Positions 36,189-47,020 of a DNA stretch of 64,000 nucleotides are shown here, piece by piece. How positions within the stretch are numbered: position 1 is the stretch's first letter; every line of letters begins with the position of its first letter. A program made the position numbers and the translations under genes. The stretch spans positions 2,728,001-2,792,000 of the forward strand of contig JAHQIY010000002.1 of NCBI GenBank assembly GCA_019054805.1, given 5' to 3'. The DNA comes from Brachionus manjavacas (Eukaryota; Rotifera; Eurotatoria; Ploima; Brachionidae). Under the pieces are notes generated by a model. The model was not told the DNA's origin. It searched no databases and worked only from the letters and a program-made list of their open reading frames with translations.

Positions 36189-36719
36189 CCGACCAGCATG
36201 GAAATCAATCAGCTACAGAAACCAAAACTTAAACTGAACAACAATAGTAAAATCAACACTAATGTACAGAAGCGAATGTTAGGGGGATGTGTGAATCTTA
36301 CAAGAAAAAACTGAACAATGGAAATCTGCGGAGGATCATCGGGATACACTGACCCATGACATTGTCAAATGCTGACCTATACACAAGAAAAAATTCAGAA
36401 CCATTAAGTCAATGCATTAAAAATAAAGGACTGGTATGGCTTGGGAATGTACTTAAGGTGAAAGAAACACGGATTAAAAAAAGAATCCTTCAATGAAAAA
36501 CTCAAAGGCGACGTAAGAAAGGACGACAAACAGTATCATGGAGGTCAACAATCTCTTCGAAATAGGACATGGGGAGAAGCAAGAGTAAAGGCAAAAGATC
36601 GACTTGAGTAGAAATCAAAAGTAATGACTCTATGCTCTTCAAGGAGTGAATAAAGAGAAAAATAAAATAAAATATTTGATTAAAAATTTTAAAGAAAAAG
36701 GTTTTTAGTGAAAAATACA

Positions 36720-36858
36720 TATGGATTAATTTTTTGTGTTTGAATAACAAAATGTATCCAATGTTGAAATAACATTGAAAAAGTGCGATTTTTCAAAAAT
36801 TTTTTTCAGTTTCAAATAAAAAAATAATTTTAAGTTAATATCGCAAGCATGAAAAACT
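36720..36858 (+). repeat. Left member of a 139 bp inverted repeat around the MULE
   Basis: Starts tatggattaattttttgtg and is repeated in inverted orientation at 39632-39770 with only scattered differences. The pair encloses 2.8 kb that includes the MULE transposase. It could be the element's long terminal inverted repeats or two copies of an unrelated repeat. No target-site duplication was found outside the pair. Confidence 0.65.
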
Positions 36859-37567
36859 TTATGTTTTTTTTTAAATTTCGACTTTGGGTTTGTGATATGA
36901 TGATCCTTAAGATAATATTTGTAGTTTAGAAAACTATCTACGCTTTGTTTCCATTTTTTATCAATTGAGTTTTTGTTAAAATGCACCAAACAAACGTCAA
37001 TTATCACTAAATTCAAAATTTAAAAGGAAAAAATCAAAGTTTTTGAGGTCTAGTTACTGGAACAATTCTTTTTCTCAGATTTTAGTTCACCTATATTGAG
37101 TTTCTTTCTATTTAGAAAAAAGCTAAATATTATTAAAAAATAGGATAGATAAAAAAAACAATTAGATAAAACATTTAAAGTTGGGTGGGGAAGGTGAATC
37201 TAATGAATCTATGTGAACACCAGGTCAACCAGATCAGATAAAATCCTATTTCTAAGGCTTCTTCAAATTTACAAAAAAAACAAAAAATTATTAACTTTAA
37301 ATGTTCATTTATTAAATAGTTTTATTCAATTTATTCACATAATTTGAAATTTGTTCACCTAATTCTATTTTGGTTGGGAACCAATTAAAATAGCAGCAAT
37401 TAAAAATAAAAATATCAAATTAGCATATTCAAAAAAAGATAATAAAGAAAACTATTTATTTATATGTTTAAATCAAAAGGAATCAAATTAGCATAAAACA
37501 AAATTAGCACATTCAAAATAGTACAAACAGTCAATTAAAATATTGATATTGATTATTGTGAACCAAA
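36859..37567. other. Left flank of the MULE transposase, with iterated AAATTAGCA motif
   Basis: Non-coding. From 37344 it holds TTCACCTAATT, GAACCAATTAAAATAGC, then CAAATTAGCAT, CAAATTAGCATA and AAATTAGCACATTC. The right flank of the transposase (39100-39340) holds the same motifs in inverted orientation. These are probably subterminal transposase-binding repeats. Confidence 0.6.
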
Positions 37568-39056
37568 TCAATATTTCAAAATTAAGCAAAAATTAGTTAA
37601 GAATATTTCTGAATTACAAAATGAATAAGACTTAAGCATTGTCTGAATTCTTTCATCTAAAATTAGATAAGATGGCTTACGTTTCGGGAGCAAGCCAGTT
37701 TTTATCTTTAGCAGTCTATTGTAAGTTAAAATTTGTTCCTTTTTGAATGCGTCTACTAAGGCATAAACTAATGGATGACACACTAGCATTGATGAGAAAG
37801 CATTATGCCAGGATTCCACAAAGTTATTTGTTTTCGGAATGCAATTGGAAATTCTATCACTTACATTCCAAAAATCAATACAAAATAGTGGCTTCTTTCT
37901 AATGACTTTAGCGTATCGACCTCGAGTCTTTGTCAGCTCACCAATGTAAGTACATTCAAAATATTCATAAAAAAGTTCTAGTTTTGGGTCATCAATTTTT
38001 TTAATTCTATTTTTCAATATATCAAACACTGGGATAACATCTTTCTTGGGCAAATAAGCTAATCCTTGTGGAATTTTTAATTCCTGGCGAATGATTTCAT
38101 CGTCTTTATATTTTTCAACAAGACCTAAATTTTGAATTTTTCTGAATAAATTTGCTTAAAGTGAAAATAGCATCCATAAAATGGAACATCCTCAAAAACT
38201 TTTTTTGCAGCATTAATAAATGCAATTTCGAAGTCAGAGCTAACACTCAGAATTGGACGTTTCAAAAATTCATTAATTTTTGACAAAACTTTTTCATAGA
38301 TTGTTTGTTTGGTAGAAGACAATAGACTATTGGTAAACATTGTCCATCAATTAGACAATGAATTGAATAAACTTGAAAGAATGGCTTTGGGGCAATGTCA
38401 AAAGTCCCATCACAAAAAATATGATTATTTTCTAATGTTTTTAAATTTTCAGTTGTGGAAAATATAACAAATCTTGATAAATCTTCAGGTCCTGAATCAT
38501 ACAATAGAAAATTTTCTTCCTTGATTTTTGTCAAAAATTCAGGAAATTCTACTGATTTTAAATCAATTGGTTCTTTTGGATAATTTGGTGAATTTTTTCC
38601 TTTGACCCGGTTAATCATTTGTCTTAATGCATCATAAGACGAAGACATTGCAATCGCTTCTTCATCATCACCTAGTTCCTTTTCAAACTGAGAGATGATT
38701 TTTCGTGGAGCTTCATCAGTCACTGCTGCCTTTTCTTTCAATTTTCTGCGATGCTCTAAGTTGGTGATCTTTATTTGATCAGGATTTTCCAAGTGATTTT
38801 CATTTAAGAGCCAAACTTCACATTTCTCACCCACAGTTTCTGTATATGTATAGCAAGACACATGACATTTTACTACCACACAGCGCCAGGTACTTTTTCC
38901 TTGGATATTTTTTGATGCCAAGCGGTAATAATGGCCATCGAAATACAAATGTGGTCTATTTTTTTGAGATAGAGTGATTACACCTCTTTTAGGACTTGGG
39001 CTAAGAGTCAAACTTTCCATGTTTAAATTTAATTCACTAGTGCTTGAAGTCGCCAT
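37568..39056 (-). pseudogene. MULE-type transposase with FLYWCH zinc finger, two frameshifts
   Basis: N-terminal part (39056-38320, ATG-led) has a FLYWCH-like zinc-binding module (PHLYFDGHYYRLASKNIQGK, TWRCVVVKCHVSCYTY). The MULE catalytic domain then starts at CDGTFDIAPKPFFQVYSIH (first Asp). The frame shifts near 38330 (…VYCLLPNK / TIYEKVLSKINEFL…) into SVSSDFEIAFINAAKKVF (second Asp). It shifts again near 38150 into FRKIQNLGLVEKY and on to NNFVESWHNAF, which supplies the catalytic Glu. All three catalytic positions survive. Apart from the two shifts the frame is open for nearly 500 codons, so the copy died recently. Iterated AAATTAGCA motifs flank it on both sides. FLYWCH plus MULE is a known pairing in animal Mutator-like elements. 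Confidence 0.85.
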
Positions 39057-39345
39057 TTAAAAAAGAATGTATCAAATCAATTTTTATATTAGGACATGCT
39101 TTAATGATAATTGTTTTTTTAAATTATGCTAATTTGAATTAAAAAGCGCGCTGTTTTGAATATTGCTATTTTAATCAGTCGAATATTTTAATCATAATAT
39201 ACTGATATATGTTATTTTAAATTATGCTAATTTAAACGAGCTATAATGATTTTGGTCGGTTAATCTTGGCTATTTTGATACAGAGCCATTTTGGTTCTTT
39301 ACGTGAACAAAAAAATTAGGTGAATTAATAGTTCGGAAAACCTGA
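39057..39345. other. Right flank of the MULE with inverted iterated motifs
   Basis: Contains TTATGCTAATTT twice, TTGCTATTTTAATC, GGCTATTTTG, GCCATTTTGGTTC and AATTAGGTGAATTAA: the inverse of motifs in the left flank. No coding frame. Confidence 0.6.
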
Positions 39346-39419
39346 GAACAGGAAATAGGTGTAATAGGTAAACCATGGTTCACCTAACCGACAAAACCAA
39401 GTTTTCAACGATTGATAAA

Positions 39420-39545
39420 TTTTAATCTAAATGAATTATTTATATTTTTTTTCTCATCTTATTTAAGTTTATTTTTAATTGTTTTTCATATTTTTTATTC
39501 TGAAGGAGCATTAGCACGGTTCATATAAACAAATAAATAAATTAT
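39420..39545 (+). mobile_element. LINE 3' tail only
   Basis: T-rich 3' UTR followed by the family hairpin tail TTCTGAAGGAGCATTAGCAC and (AAAT)n. No coding part remains. It lies between the MULE and the right inverted repeat. Confidence 0.6.
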
Positions 39546-39631
39546 TTAAAATTTAAAAAAAGTGTTTTCAATATTTTTTTCGAATTTCCATAAAAATTCA
39601 TTCTATTTCATTATCTAGTTTAATTTCAAAT

Positions 39632-39770
39632 ATGAAAATGCTTGCAATATTAACTTAAAATTATTTTTTTTATTTAAAACTGAAAAAAATATTTGAAACA
39701 TCAAACTTTTTCAATGTTTTTTCAATATTGGATACATTTTGTAATTCAAACACAAAAAATTAAACCATAT
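39632..39770 (-). repeat. Right member of the 139 bp inverted repeat around the MULE
   Basis: Inverse of 36720-36858 (for example the complement of ACAAAATGTATCCAAT and TTTTAAGTTAATATTGCAAGC). See the left member for interpretation. Confidence 0.65.
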
Positions 39771-39780
39771 AAATGTGAAA

Positions 39781-40100
39781 TTATTTTTTTTGTTGAATTT
39801 TTTGAGACATTGGCAACTTGATTTTAAATCTTTTATCTTTGGGATCTTTAATGATTCGTGAACAGTGCCCCTCATCAAAAATATCTTGTATAAAAATATT
39901 CGCTAGTGCGTCGCCAGAATCGGTGCATATTGAATAAATAAATAAATAAAAAAAAATTTTCAAAGGTATTTTCACCATTAGCCGTTTTTGACATCGGTTC
40001 AATCAGATTGTCACTATTCCTTAAATTGTATTTTAAATACCTTGATTCAATGTGAAAGTTTTGTATGCAAAGAACAACTTGAAAAAATTAAATTTAATGT
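39781..40100 (-). pseudogene. Broken coding fragment, family unknown
   Basis: On the minus strand an open segment (FHIESRYLKYNLRNSDNLIE, then SKTANGENTFE) runs to about 39960. It meets an AT microsatellite that shifts the frame, then continues as DSGDALANIFIQDIF, GHCSRIIKDPKDKRFKI and ends at a TAA at 39781. The composition is protein-like, but I do not recognise the family. Its stop lies next to the inverted repeat at 39770, so it may be the end of another transposon's gene. Confidence 0.4.
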
Positions 40101-40437
40101 AATTTGCAAATATACATTCTTAATTGATTTTTTTTATTTGTTATTTCGTTTTTTCTTTTTCTTCCATCAAAAAGTTCGTATTTTGATTGCATCTTGGTTT
40201 TTTAATTTAAATAAAATCTTAAAAAAATATTTTTCTTCTTTTTTGTCGGATCAAAATTGACAGATTTTGACCAAATAAAAAAAATAAATCGAGTAATTAT
40301 GTTTCTAATAGAATTGTAAAGTTAATATTTAAAATTATTTAACACGATATTTTTGTAGGGTGTCTACTGGGGTTGGTCTAGGAATACCATTGCTAAACGT
40401 CCAACTTATAAATATTAAACTCTTAATGATGGCCTAT

Positions 40438-40670
40438 CAAAAAAGTTAGATAGATAGTTAAATTAATAGGTAATTTTAGAGAAATAATATTTCAAGGTTT
40501 GTTTCTAAGCAAGAACTCATACAACCTACATATTTTTTTGCATGCGAAGAGGAGATAGGCTCGGGGGTCCGGGAAAGAAAAAAGTTAGATAGATAGATAA
40601 TTTTAGAGAGATGATCTCTCAAGGTTGTTCCGTTTAGAGGCCTCATACAACCTACATTTTTTTTTGTTCA
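40438..40670. repeat. Tandem duplication of about 145 bp
   Basis: Two diverged units begin AAAAAAGTTAGATAGATAG (about 40438 and 40583). Both contain AATTTTAGAGA, TCAAGGTTG/TTTGTT and CTCATACAACCTACAT. The function is unknown. It precedes the block shared with the first H4 locus. Confidence 0.7.
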
Positions 40671-40673
40671 AAG

Positions 40674-41040
40674 CGTAGAGAGGAAAGAGAGAAGATATGG
40701 GTAAAAAAAATCAATTATAATTAAATTAATCTAAAATATATGGGTATTACATCAACACGGAGAAAAAAAAATTAATTATTTTTCTGAGTTTTGTCTTTTT
40801 TTATTTTTTATTTTTTTATTTTTTTTATTAATTTTTATTTTGTAGTGTGAATTAGCTTGGTAATGATATTAAAGGTAAGATTAGATAAATTATGGTATAT
40901 ACAGTTTGTACAACTTATCTAAGGCATCCGAAGAGTGGCTTAGGCACTCCTTAAAGGTAAGACTAGATAAATTATGGTATTTGATCATTTGTTCATTTTA
41001 CCGAATCTGTTGGCTACTAATTTAGATTGGCATTCAACAA
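40674..41040 (+). repeat. H4-upstream block with relic promoter, copy B
   Basis: 40674-40937 corresponds to 8809-9016. 40986-41040 is a relic of the H4 promoter module (TTTACCGAATCTGTTGGCTAC..), about 200 bp upstream of the working one. After removal of the transposons, the same spacing holds at the first locus. So the two loci share a larger duplicated unit that includes a doubled promoter module. Confidence 0.65.
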
Positions 41041-41186
41041 CTATCAAATATCATTCATTTTGAATTCTATTTCATTTTTTTTTATGCCAAAAGATTTACT
41101 GACACAACAAACCAAAAGTTTTTTTATTAATTATGTTTTATTCTACTTTTAGACAGCTACCAAAAAAGTAATATCGATAGAAAAAT

Positions 41187-41680
<494 letters not shown>

Positions 41681-41720
41681 GTCTGATTAAATGTTTTTCT
41701 AAATATTCATTTGAACCCCC

Positions 41721-41736
41721 GGCCCTTTTTAGGGCC
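41721..41736 (+). terminator. Histone 3' stem-loop, H4 copy 2
   Basis: GGCCCTTTTTAGGGCC, identical to copy 1 and at the same distance from the stop. Similarity to copy 1 ends shortly after, near 41767. Confidence 0.93.
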
Positions 41737-41859
41737 AAACAAAATTTAACCATAAAGCAAATTCTATTACTATAAGTGATTATCAATAAATTCAATTAAC
41801 ACTTTTTACATTATCTTCTTTACGATTAAAATCATATTAAGTAGACTTATGACATTTGC

Positions 41860-43122
41860 ATATTTTGAGATTATGTCAAACAGCAATCCAAAGGTAAAAC
41901 ACTATCATAATATAATAGACAATGTTCTATGGGAGTTGAAATATAATAAAGGTTTTAAAAAATCAAATAATCAATTAAATTCGTTATTTTTAATTAAATT
42001 CTTCTTGACGACGACAAGATATTCACCCAGTAGTTTAAAAGTCACAAGTCTCAAGTTATTCCCTACTTTTTGCTGACGATTTAGTGTCTTATTTTATCTT
42101 TAATAAGTACAATAACATTCAAAAAATGATAAATGGTTATATTAGGAACATACATCAGTGGCTCTCACTGTGACGCTTAGGTATGGCAGCAGAAAAATGC
42201 AATTATATAATTTTTTCAAGTACGAAGAAAAATCTGACCAAAAAATTGAAATTTAAAATGTTTAACAACACCTTCAGATAACATTTGTTTTTTGGGTTTA
42301 AGATTCGATCATAGTTTGAGTTTCAAAAATCAGGTAGAATTTCTTAAAAATAATTGCCAACAGCGTTTTAATTGCTTGAAAATTCTTTCGCATAAATCGT
42401 GGAATTTGTCTAAAAATACCTTAAAACAAATCTACTTTGCTCTTGTACGATCGGTTCTAGACTATTCTTCGGTAATTTTACCAAGATTGTCTGCAACAAA
42501 TCTAAAAAATTTACAGAGAATTCAAAATTGTGTTATTAAGGTAATTTTTAAGCTAAATTATAGGGAAAACACTCAAAACATTCATAGAATAGCATGCATT
42601 AAAGTTCTAGAGGATAGATATAGGGAACTAAATGAAAATTACTTAAGCAATTCGATTCAGAATAAAAATCCATTAATTAAAGATTTAATAAACGAATAAA
42701 AACTATTTAAAAGAGGTAGAATAAATAAACTTAAATTCGATACTTTTCTTGGTAACCGAAAAGTGTAGCAGTAAAAGAAAAAATAACTAAAAGAAACATT
42801 GCCTAATTTGTGTTATATTTTTTATTTTTTTTCTCTTCTATTTTATTTTTTCAGTTCTTTTCTTTTTTTTTTGTAATTAAAAAAAAAATAAAACAATGAA
42901 TGTTGTTACCCAAAAAAACTGAAAATCCCCACCGATGTTGGACTGCTCATACTTACTCCTAGTTCGGCTTGAATCGGTTTGATTCGGTTTGGTTCAAAAA
43001 AAAAAAAAAAACTTATGAGATAATAATTTTATTTTATATTTTTTTTTGGTTTTTGAAACATTTTATTTAAGCTTGGCAAAGGAGCGAAAGCTCGAGCCAA
43101 TATTTATTTATTTATTATTTAT
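41860..43122 (+). pseudogene. LINE remnant with FADD reverse-transcriptase box
   Basis: The catalytic motif FADDLVSYFIFNKYNN appears at about 42068, then KCNYIIFSSTKKNL, a frame change, and a 135-codon open segment (GLRFDHSLSFKNQVEFLKNN, FALVRSVLDYSSVILPRLSA, LQRIQNCVIKVIFKL, YRELNENYL) ending at 42699. This is the palm-to-thumb and C-terminal part of a non-LTR reverse transcriptase. Stops at 42173 and 42273 inactivate it. The 3' end has a variant hairpin tail GGAGCGAAAGCTC at 43080 followed by (TTTA)n. Confidence 0.8.
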
Positions 43123-43379
43123 TTAATTAAAGACTTCCAGGACAAATACTTTTTTTTTTGGTAATTACCATGTCATACTGTTCATAAATTTATTTGAAAT
43201 ACTTAATTTCTTTTACTTAATAAATTTTTTTAGTTCTGCTTTAAAGTAGAGATAAAATCCAGAAAAATATAGAATAATAATTATTGAAATTAAAAATAAA
43301 AATCGAAAATTTAAAAATTTAAAATTAGATTTTGTTTTAATAGTAGCTTTTTATGTATCTCTATTTCAACCTATAGTTT

Positions 43380-43525
43380 ATAACTTTCTTTTTAATTTAT
43401 TTCTCCAACTTTTATTTAATATTATTTTTGCTATTTAACTTTACCTTAAATATTTCATTTTTTTTAATATTTATATTCTGAAGGAACATTAGCTTGATAC
43501 AGAAAAACAAATAAATAAAAAAATG
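43380..43525 (+). mobile_element. LINE 3' tail only
   Basis: T-rich 3' UTR, then the hairpin tail TTCTGAAGGAACATTAGCTT and (AAAT)n. The coding part is absent. Confidence 0.6.
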
Positions 43526-43868
43526 TCGCCTTTTGTAATTTTTAAGCAAAACGGATGAATAATGGAATCATAATGTTTTATGGATTCGAGTTATCAAAAG
43601 ATAAAATAAGTCTTAATTATGTTCATTTAAAGGGGTCTGAAATGAAAATTTTTCATTAAAGAGTTATTGTGTAAATAAAATCAGTCATCCAACATCAAAA
43701 AAAATATATACTACAATCCATATAATTTTTAAATCAAAAACAATAATTTCAAGATCCGGCTATCATATCATTACATTTTTTATTACAATTTGTATTTTAT
43801 TTAAAAATTAAATAGATTTAAAATTACATTTAGAATATAAAATAAAAATTTACATTATTAAAAATTGG

Positions 43869-44332
43869 TTAATCCTTATCCAAAACTACAGTTTTTGACA
43901 AAAAATCATTTTCTAACAAAGTTTGTGTTTCTTCGCTGTTAATCGGCTGTTCTGGCAAAATCTTTCTCTAAAATTAACAAAAATTCAAATTCTATAAAAA
44001 ACATCACTTTTTTCTTAACAAATACTTCAATATAATTAAGAGGAATAGTTCCAGAATATTCGTTTTCCACCAAAGTTTCTGACCGATCGTTTCTTTTCAA
44101 ATAATCATGCATGTAAATTTCATTGAATTCTTTTAGAGATGATATTAGTTCTTTGCCATTTACTTTTCCATGTTGATTTTGATTTTTTATTTTTCGAAGT
44201 TTTGATTCTATTTAAATGCGATAAAAAAATTTTAAAATAATTAATTAAAAAAAATATATGTTTACCAAGTCGTGCAATGTGCGTGCCACTGTCTGGCATC
44301 AGTCCTTCAGTTAATTTTGATTTTGTGTGCAT
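43869..44332 (-). CDS. Small three-exon protein, CCDC32-like
   Basis: Exons in coding order are 44332-44266, 44207-44026 and 43967-43869. All borders are GT..AG and the phases fit, giving 115 aa. The protein starts MHTKSKLTEGLMPDSGTHIA, continues RLGESKLRKIKNQN, GKELISSLKEFNEIYMHDYL and ends QTLLENDFLSK..VVLDKD. The order 'short acidic N-term, basic L.KIK.QN helix, KEL..SL.E..E.Y...L helix, E-rich tail' reminds me of CCDC32, a small factor implicated in AP2 assembly. That link rests on pattern memory only. The gene is certain enough on structure; the name is tentative. Confidence 0.7.
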
Positions 44333-45464
44333 TTTTATTTTAAAAAAAAATATTTTTCCTAAATAATAAAATAAACTATTTATTTTAGATTTTTTTAAAA
44401 ATAAATTATTATAAATTTTATATTAAACTACTATATTACAAACGTCTATAGAGAATATACGATTCTAACTTAAATATTAATCAGCTTTCTTCCCTTGATC
44501 TAAAAAGAAGCCCACAATAATTTAATAATCTATTCAAAAAAATTTAGTTTTGAAAAGTACCTAAATTCAAAAAATTTAGGCACTTTTCAAAACAAATATA
44601 TTTAAATTTTAATAATTGAATTTTTTGTAATGATTTCTAGTAAATTTAATTATCTGATTTAAAAAATCATTTTTTTAAAATTTTCTAATGTTCTTTTTTC
44701 AGTAAATTGAAACGAATCATGTAATCACGCTTTTCTTAAAATTTTTACATTTGACAAGTTAAGAATATAGTCCTCTAATATTTATTTAGATAATATCAGA
44801 GTTGTTTAAAAGTTCGAAATTAAAGCCCTAGTTAGGAATTTTTTTATTTTATTTTTTTAATTTAAGTCCGTACTTGACTTTTTACAAATTTAGAATTTAT
44901 TCTATTACAAATTTGGTTAGCTTAAAATTTTTAACTTTAATTTATTAATCATTTAATTTTACATGAAAATTTTTTTAATTAATTTCTTAATAAGCCCCAT
45001 AATATGATCAAAAGAACAAGAAAATTGGATGCAAAAAAGGTATAACTGATGTAATTCAAAACTGAAAACACTGGTAATTCATTGAAAATCTAAATTTTTT
45101 GTAGTTACCAAGATGTTCATTATTACAGGAACTGAACCAATATTAAGGGTGAGTGTGTGTATAATAAATTAGTTTTAAGTTGAACAGTTTGTTTAATTAA
45201 TTTACTTAATATAATGTAGGAAATAATTATAATTGTTCGTTCTTTTTACAAACAAGCTTTATTTATATTAACCCTCTGATAAGGTTAAGTAAATAAAATA
45301 GATTTTTATATTTTTTTTATGATTTATTTTGTTTTATTTGACAATTAAATTACACAATAAATAACACAAGGTCTGAGTTGTATAAATGTTGTTTGTGGTA
45401 ATATTCGAATAAGACGACTAAATGAAATAAAGTTATTCATATTAATAGTAAAGATTTAAATTAA
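44333..45464. other. Intergenic; possible micro-exons near 45110-45280
   Basis: Mostly AT-rich. A plus-strand ATG-led segment at about 45111-45149 (MFIITGTEPILR) ends in a strong AGG/gtgagt donor. Then come an acceptor (aatgtag) at about 45219 and an open EIIIIVRSFYKQALFILTL to a TGA near 45280. If real it would encode a 31-residue hydrophobic peptide. There is no other support. Confidence 0.3.
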
Positions 45465-45664
45465 CCCTTATCCGTCGAAAAAAGAAAAAATAAAGTTGTT
45501 GACGAAAATGGGTCATTTTTGACCCATGGAAAAATAAAAAACTTATTTTTGTTTTAAAATAATTTTATTAAAAAAATATGATCCCAGTTAAAAAAAATAA
45601 AAACGTGAATAATTAATTAAATTAAATTCATAAAAACCCTTATTTTTTTAATTGATTGATCAAT

Positions 45665-47020
45665 TATTATTTATTTGTATTTCTGTATCAAGCTTAAGCT
45701 CCTTCAGATTAAAAAAAAAAAGAAATAATCAAAATGAAGTTGAATAAAAAATAAGAAAAAATAAAGTAAAATTATTAGAAAAAAGACAAATTTTTCGTCG
45801 AAATCTTCCATAGAAAATTATTACATAGAAAAATTTACATAGAAAAGTATTACATAGAAAAATTAACATAGATAATTACAACATAGAAAAAACTCCATAG
45901 AAATTTTATAGTAGAAAATTAACAAATTTTTTTTATTGTAATTCTTTTTCAAAACATATTTTAATATTTAATTTTTATGATACTTTTGCATGTAATAGAT
46001 TTAAATAAATTAATTAATTAGCCATTTAATTAAAGAGCAACATCTTATGGAGATCTGTTTAGAGCAAATAAATTCTGGGGTTTTGTTTCCTCGGGATCAA
46101 AGAGAAATCAAAAAAGACCAATCGATTATTAATTTAGCAAAAGATTTTTCTAAAAAAAATATGTTTGATTATTTACAAAGCATGAATGAAATTATGAAAT
46201 GTTAATTTTCAATTTTTTTTTTAATTTTTTTAAAAACATAAACAATTAATCAATTAATAATTTTGAACATTTTTTTCTTTTTTATATCAATTTTTACGTC
46301 GCCTTTTGGTGTTTTACTCGAATTAAATAAATAAAAATAAACAATTAATAAATATATTTTCTATGTATTTTTTTCTATGATAATTTTCAGTTAATTTTTT
46401 GAGATTTTTTGAGAAAAAATAGAAAAAAAATTTTGGCTTAATTGTTTTTGAATTTATTTAAATCTATTACATGCGAAAGTTTCAAAAAAAATTAAATATT
46501 TAAATATGTTTTGAAAAAGAATTACAATAAAAAAAATTTGTTAATTTTCTACTATAAAATTTCTATGGAGTTTTTTCTATGTTAATTTTTCTATGTAATA
46601 CTTTTCTATGTAAATTTTTCTATGTAATAATTTTCTATGGAAGATTTCGACGAAAAATTTGTCTTTTTTCTATTAACATTTTTTCTATGGATCGATATGT
46701 TCCCATATTTGATGGTTCAGGAAAAAAAGAAGAAAAAATTAGGTAGCCATTACACAATGGAGTTCGAAATCTTTGTTATATTCTTCCACAAGTATGAAAA
46801 TTAGTGGAACAGAGTGGCTTGGCCCTTCCCTAACATATCTCTCACTCAACTCAAAAAGTCGATTTGAGACTGTTAGTAACATAACCTTGAACTTCCTCAA
46901 ACTCTCAAAATGTCCTTTAGCTTTTCGATTTTCAAAATGTATTTTTAGATTTTGTCGAATAGATAATTGAATGAGGATTACAACGATATATAGATTATGT
47001 CTGTAGGATGTTCTGTTCAA
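45665..47020 (-). pseudogene. LINE copy (minus strand) split by a fold-back element
   Basis: The tail (complement of TCTGTATCAAGCTTAAGCTCCTTCAG) is at 45680-45710; the coding part, LLTVSNRLFELSERYVREG then PSHSVPLIFILVEEYNKDFE, is at 46740-46900. The two halves are separated by the inverted-arm element at 45774-46676. The intact family layout (59755-60475) shows what the uninterrupted order should be. Confidence 0.75.
45774..46676. mobile_element. Fold-back element with iterated CATAGAAAA motif and coding relic
   Basis: Inverted arms of about 240 bp (45774-46015 and 46440-46676), each with seven or eight copies of (A/C)CATAGAAAA or its complement TTTTCTATG(G/T). The arms begin TAGAAAAAAGACAAATTTTTCG. 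Between them (46040-46205) is a plus-strand coding relic: EICLEQINSGVLFPRDQREI, AKDFSKKNMFDYLQSMNEIM, ending in TAA. That is unlikely to be chance and may be part of the autonomous element's protein. The target duplication is unclear. Confidence 0.75.

Larger units (their letters stand above)
34617..36665 (+). pseudogene. RTE-like LINE remnant, interrupted twice
   Basis: Pieces in order: 34617-34970 contains part of the reverse-transcriptase domain (EPAGFRRGRGCIDHIFAF, LCLNFINFKKAFDGIHRETL, the motif A region); 35560-35870 resumes (LILIDFVMKKT, DTPITIDGTQIEC-like, RDIK); 36189-36665 is the C-terminal part matching 14580-15050, with the same ...CTATGCTCTTCAAGGAGTGAATAA end. Many stops are present. 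It is split by an antisense CR1-like LINE (34983-35560) and a 318 bp insertion (35871-36188). Confidence 0.75.

Noticed and set aside
38125-38340. Programmed frameshifting in the MULE gene
   Set aside because: Two shifts, neither at a recognisable slippery site, and the family normally has one frame; ordinary decay is simpler.
45774-46676. CRISPR-like spacing of ATAGAAAA repeats
   Set aside because: The repeats are 8-9 bp, AT-rich and mirrored in inverted arms of a eukaryotic transposon; there is no repeat-spacer structure.
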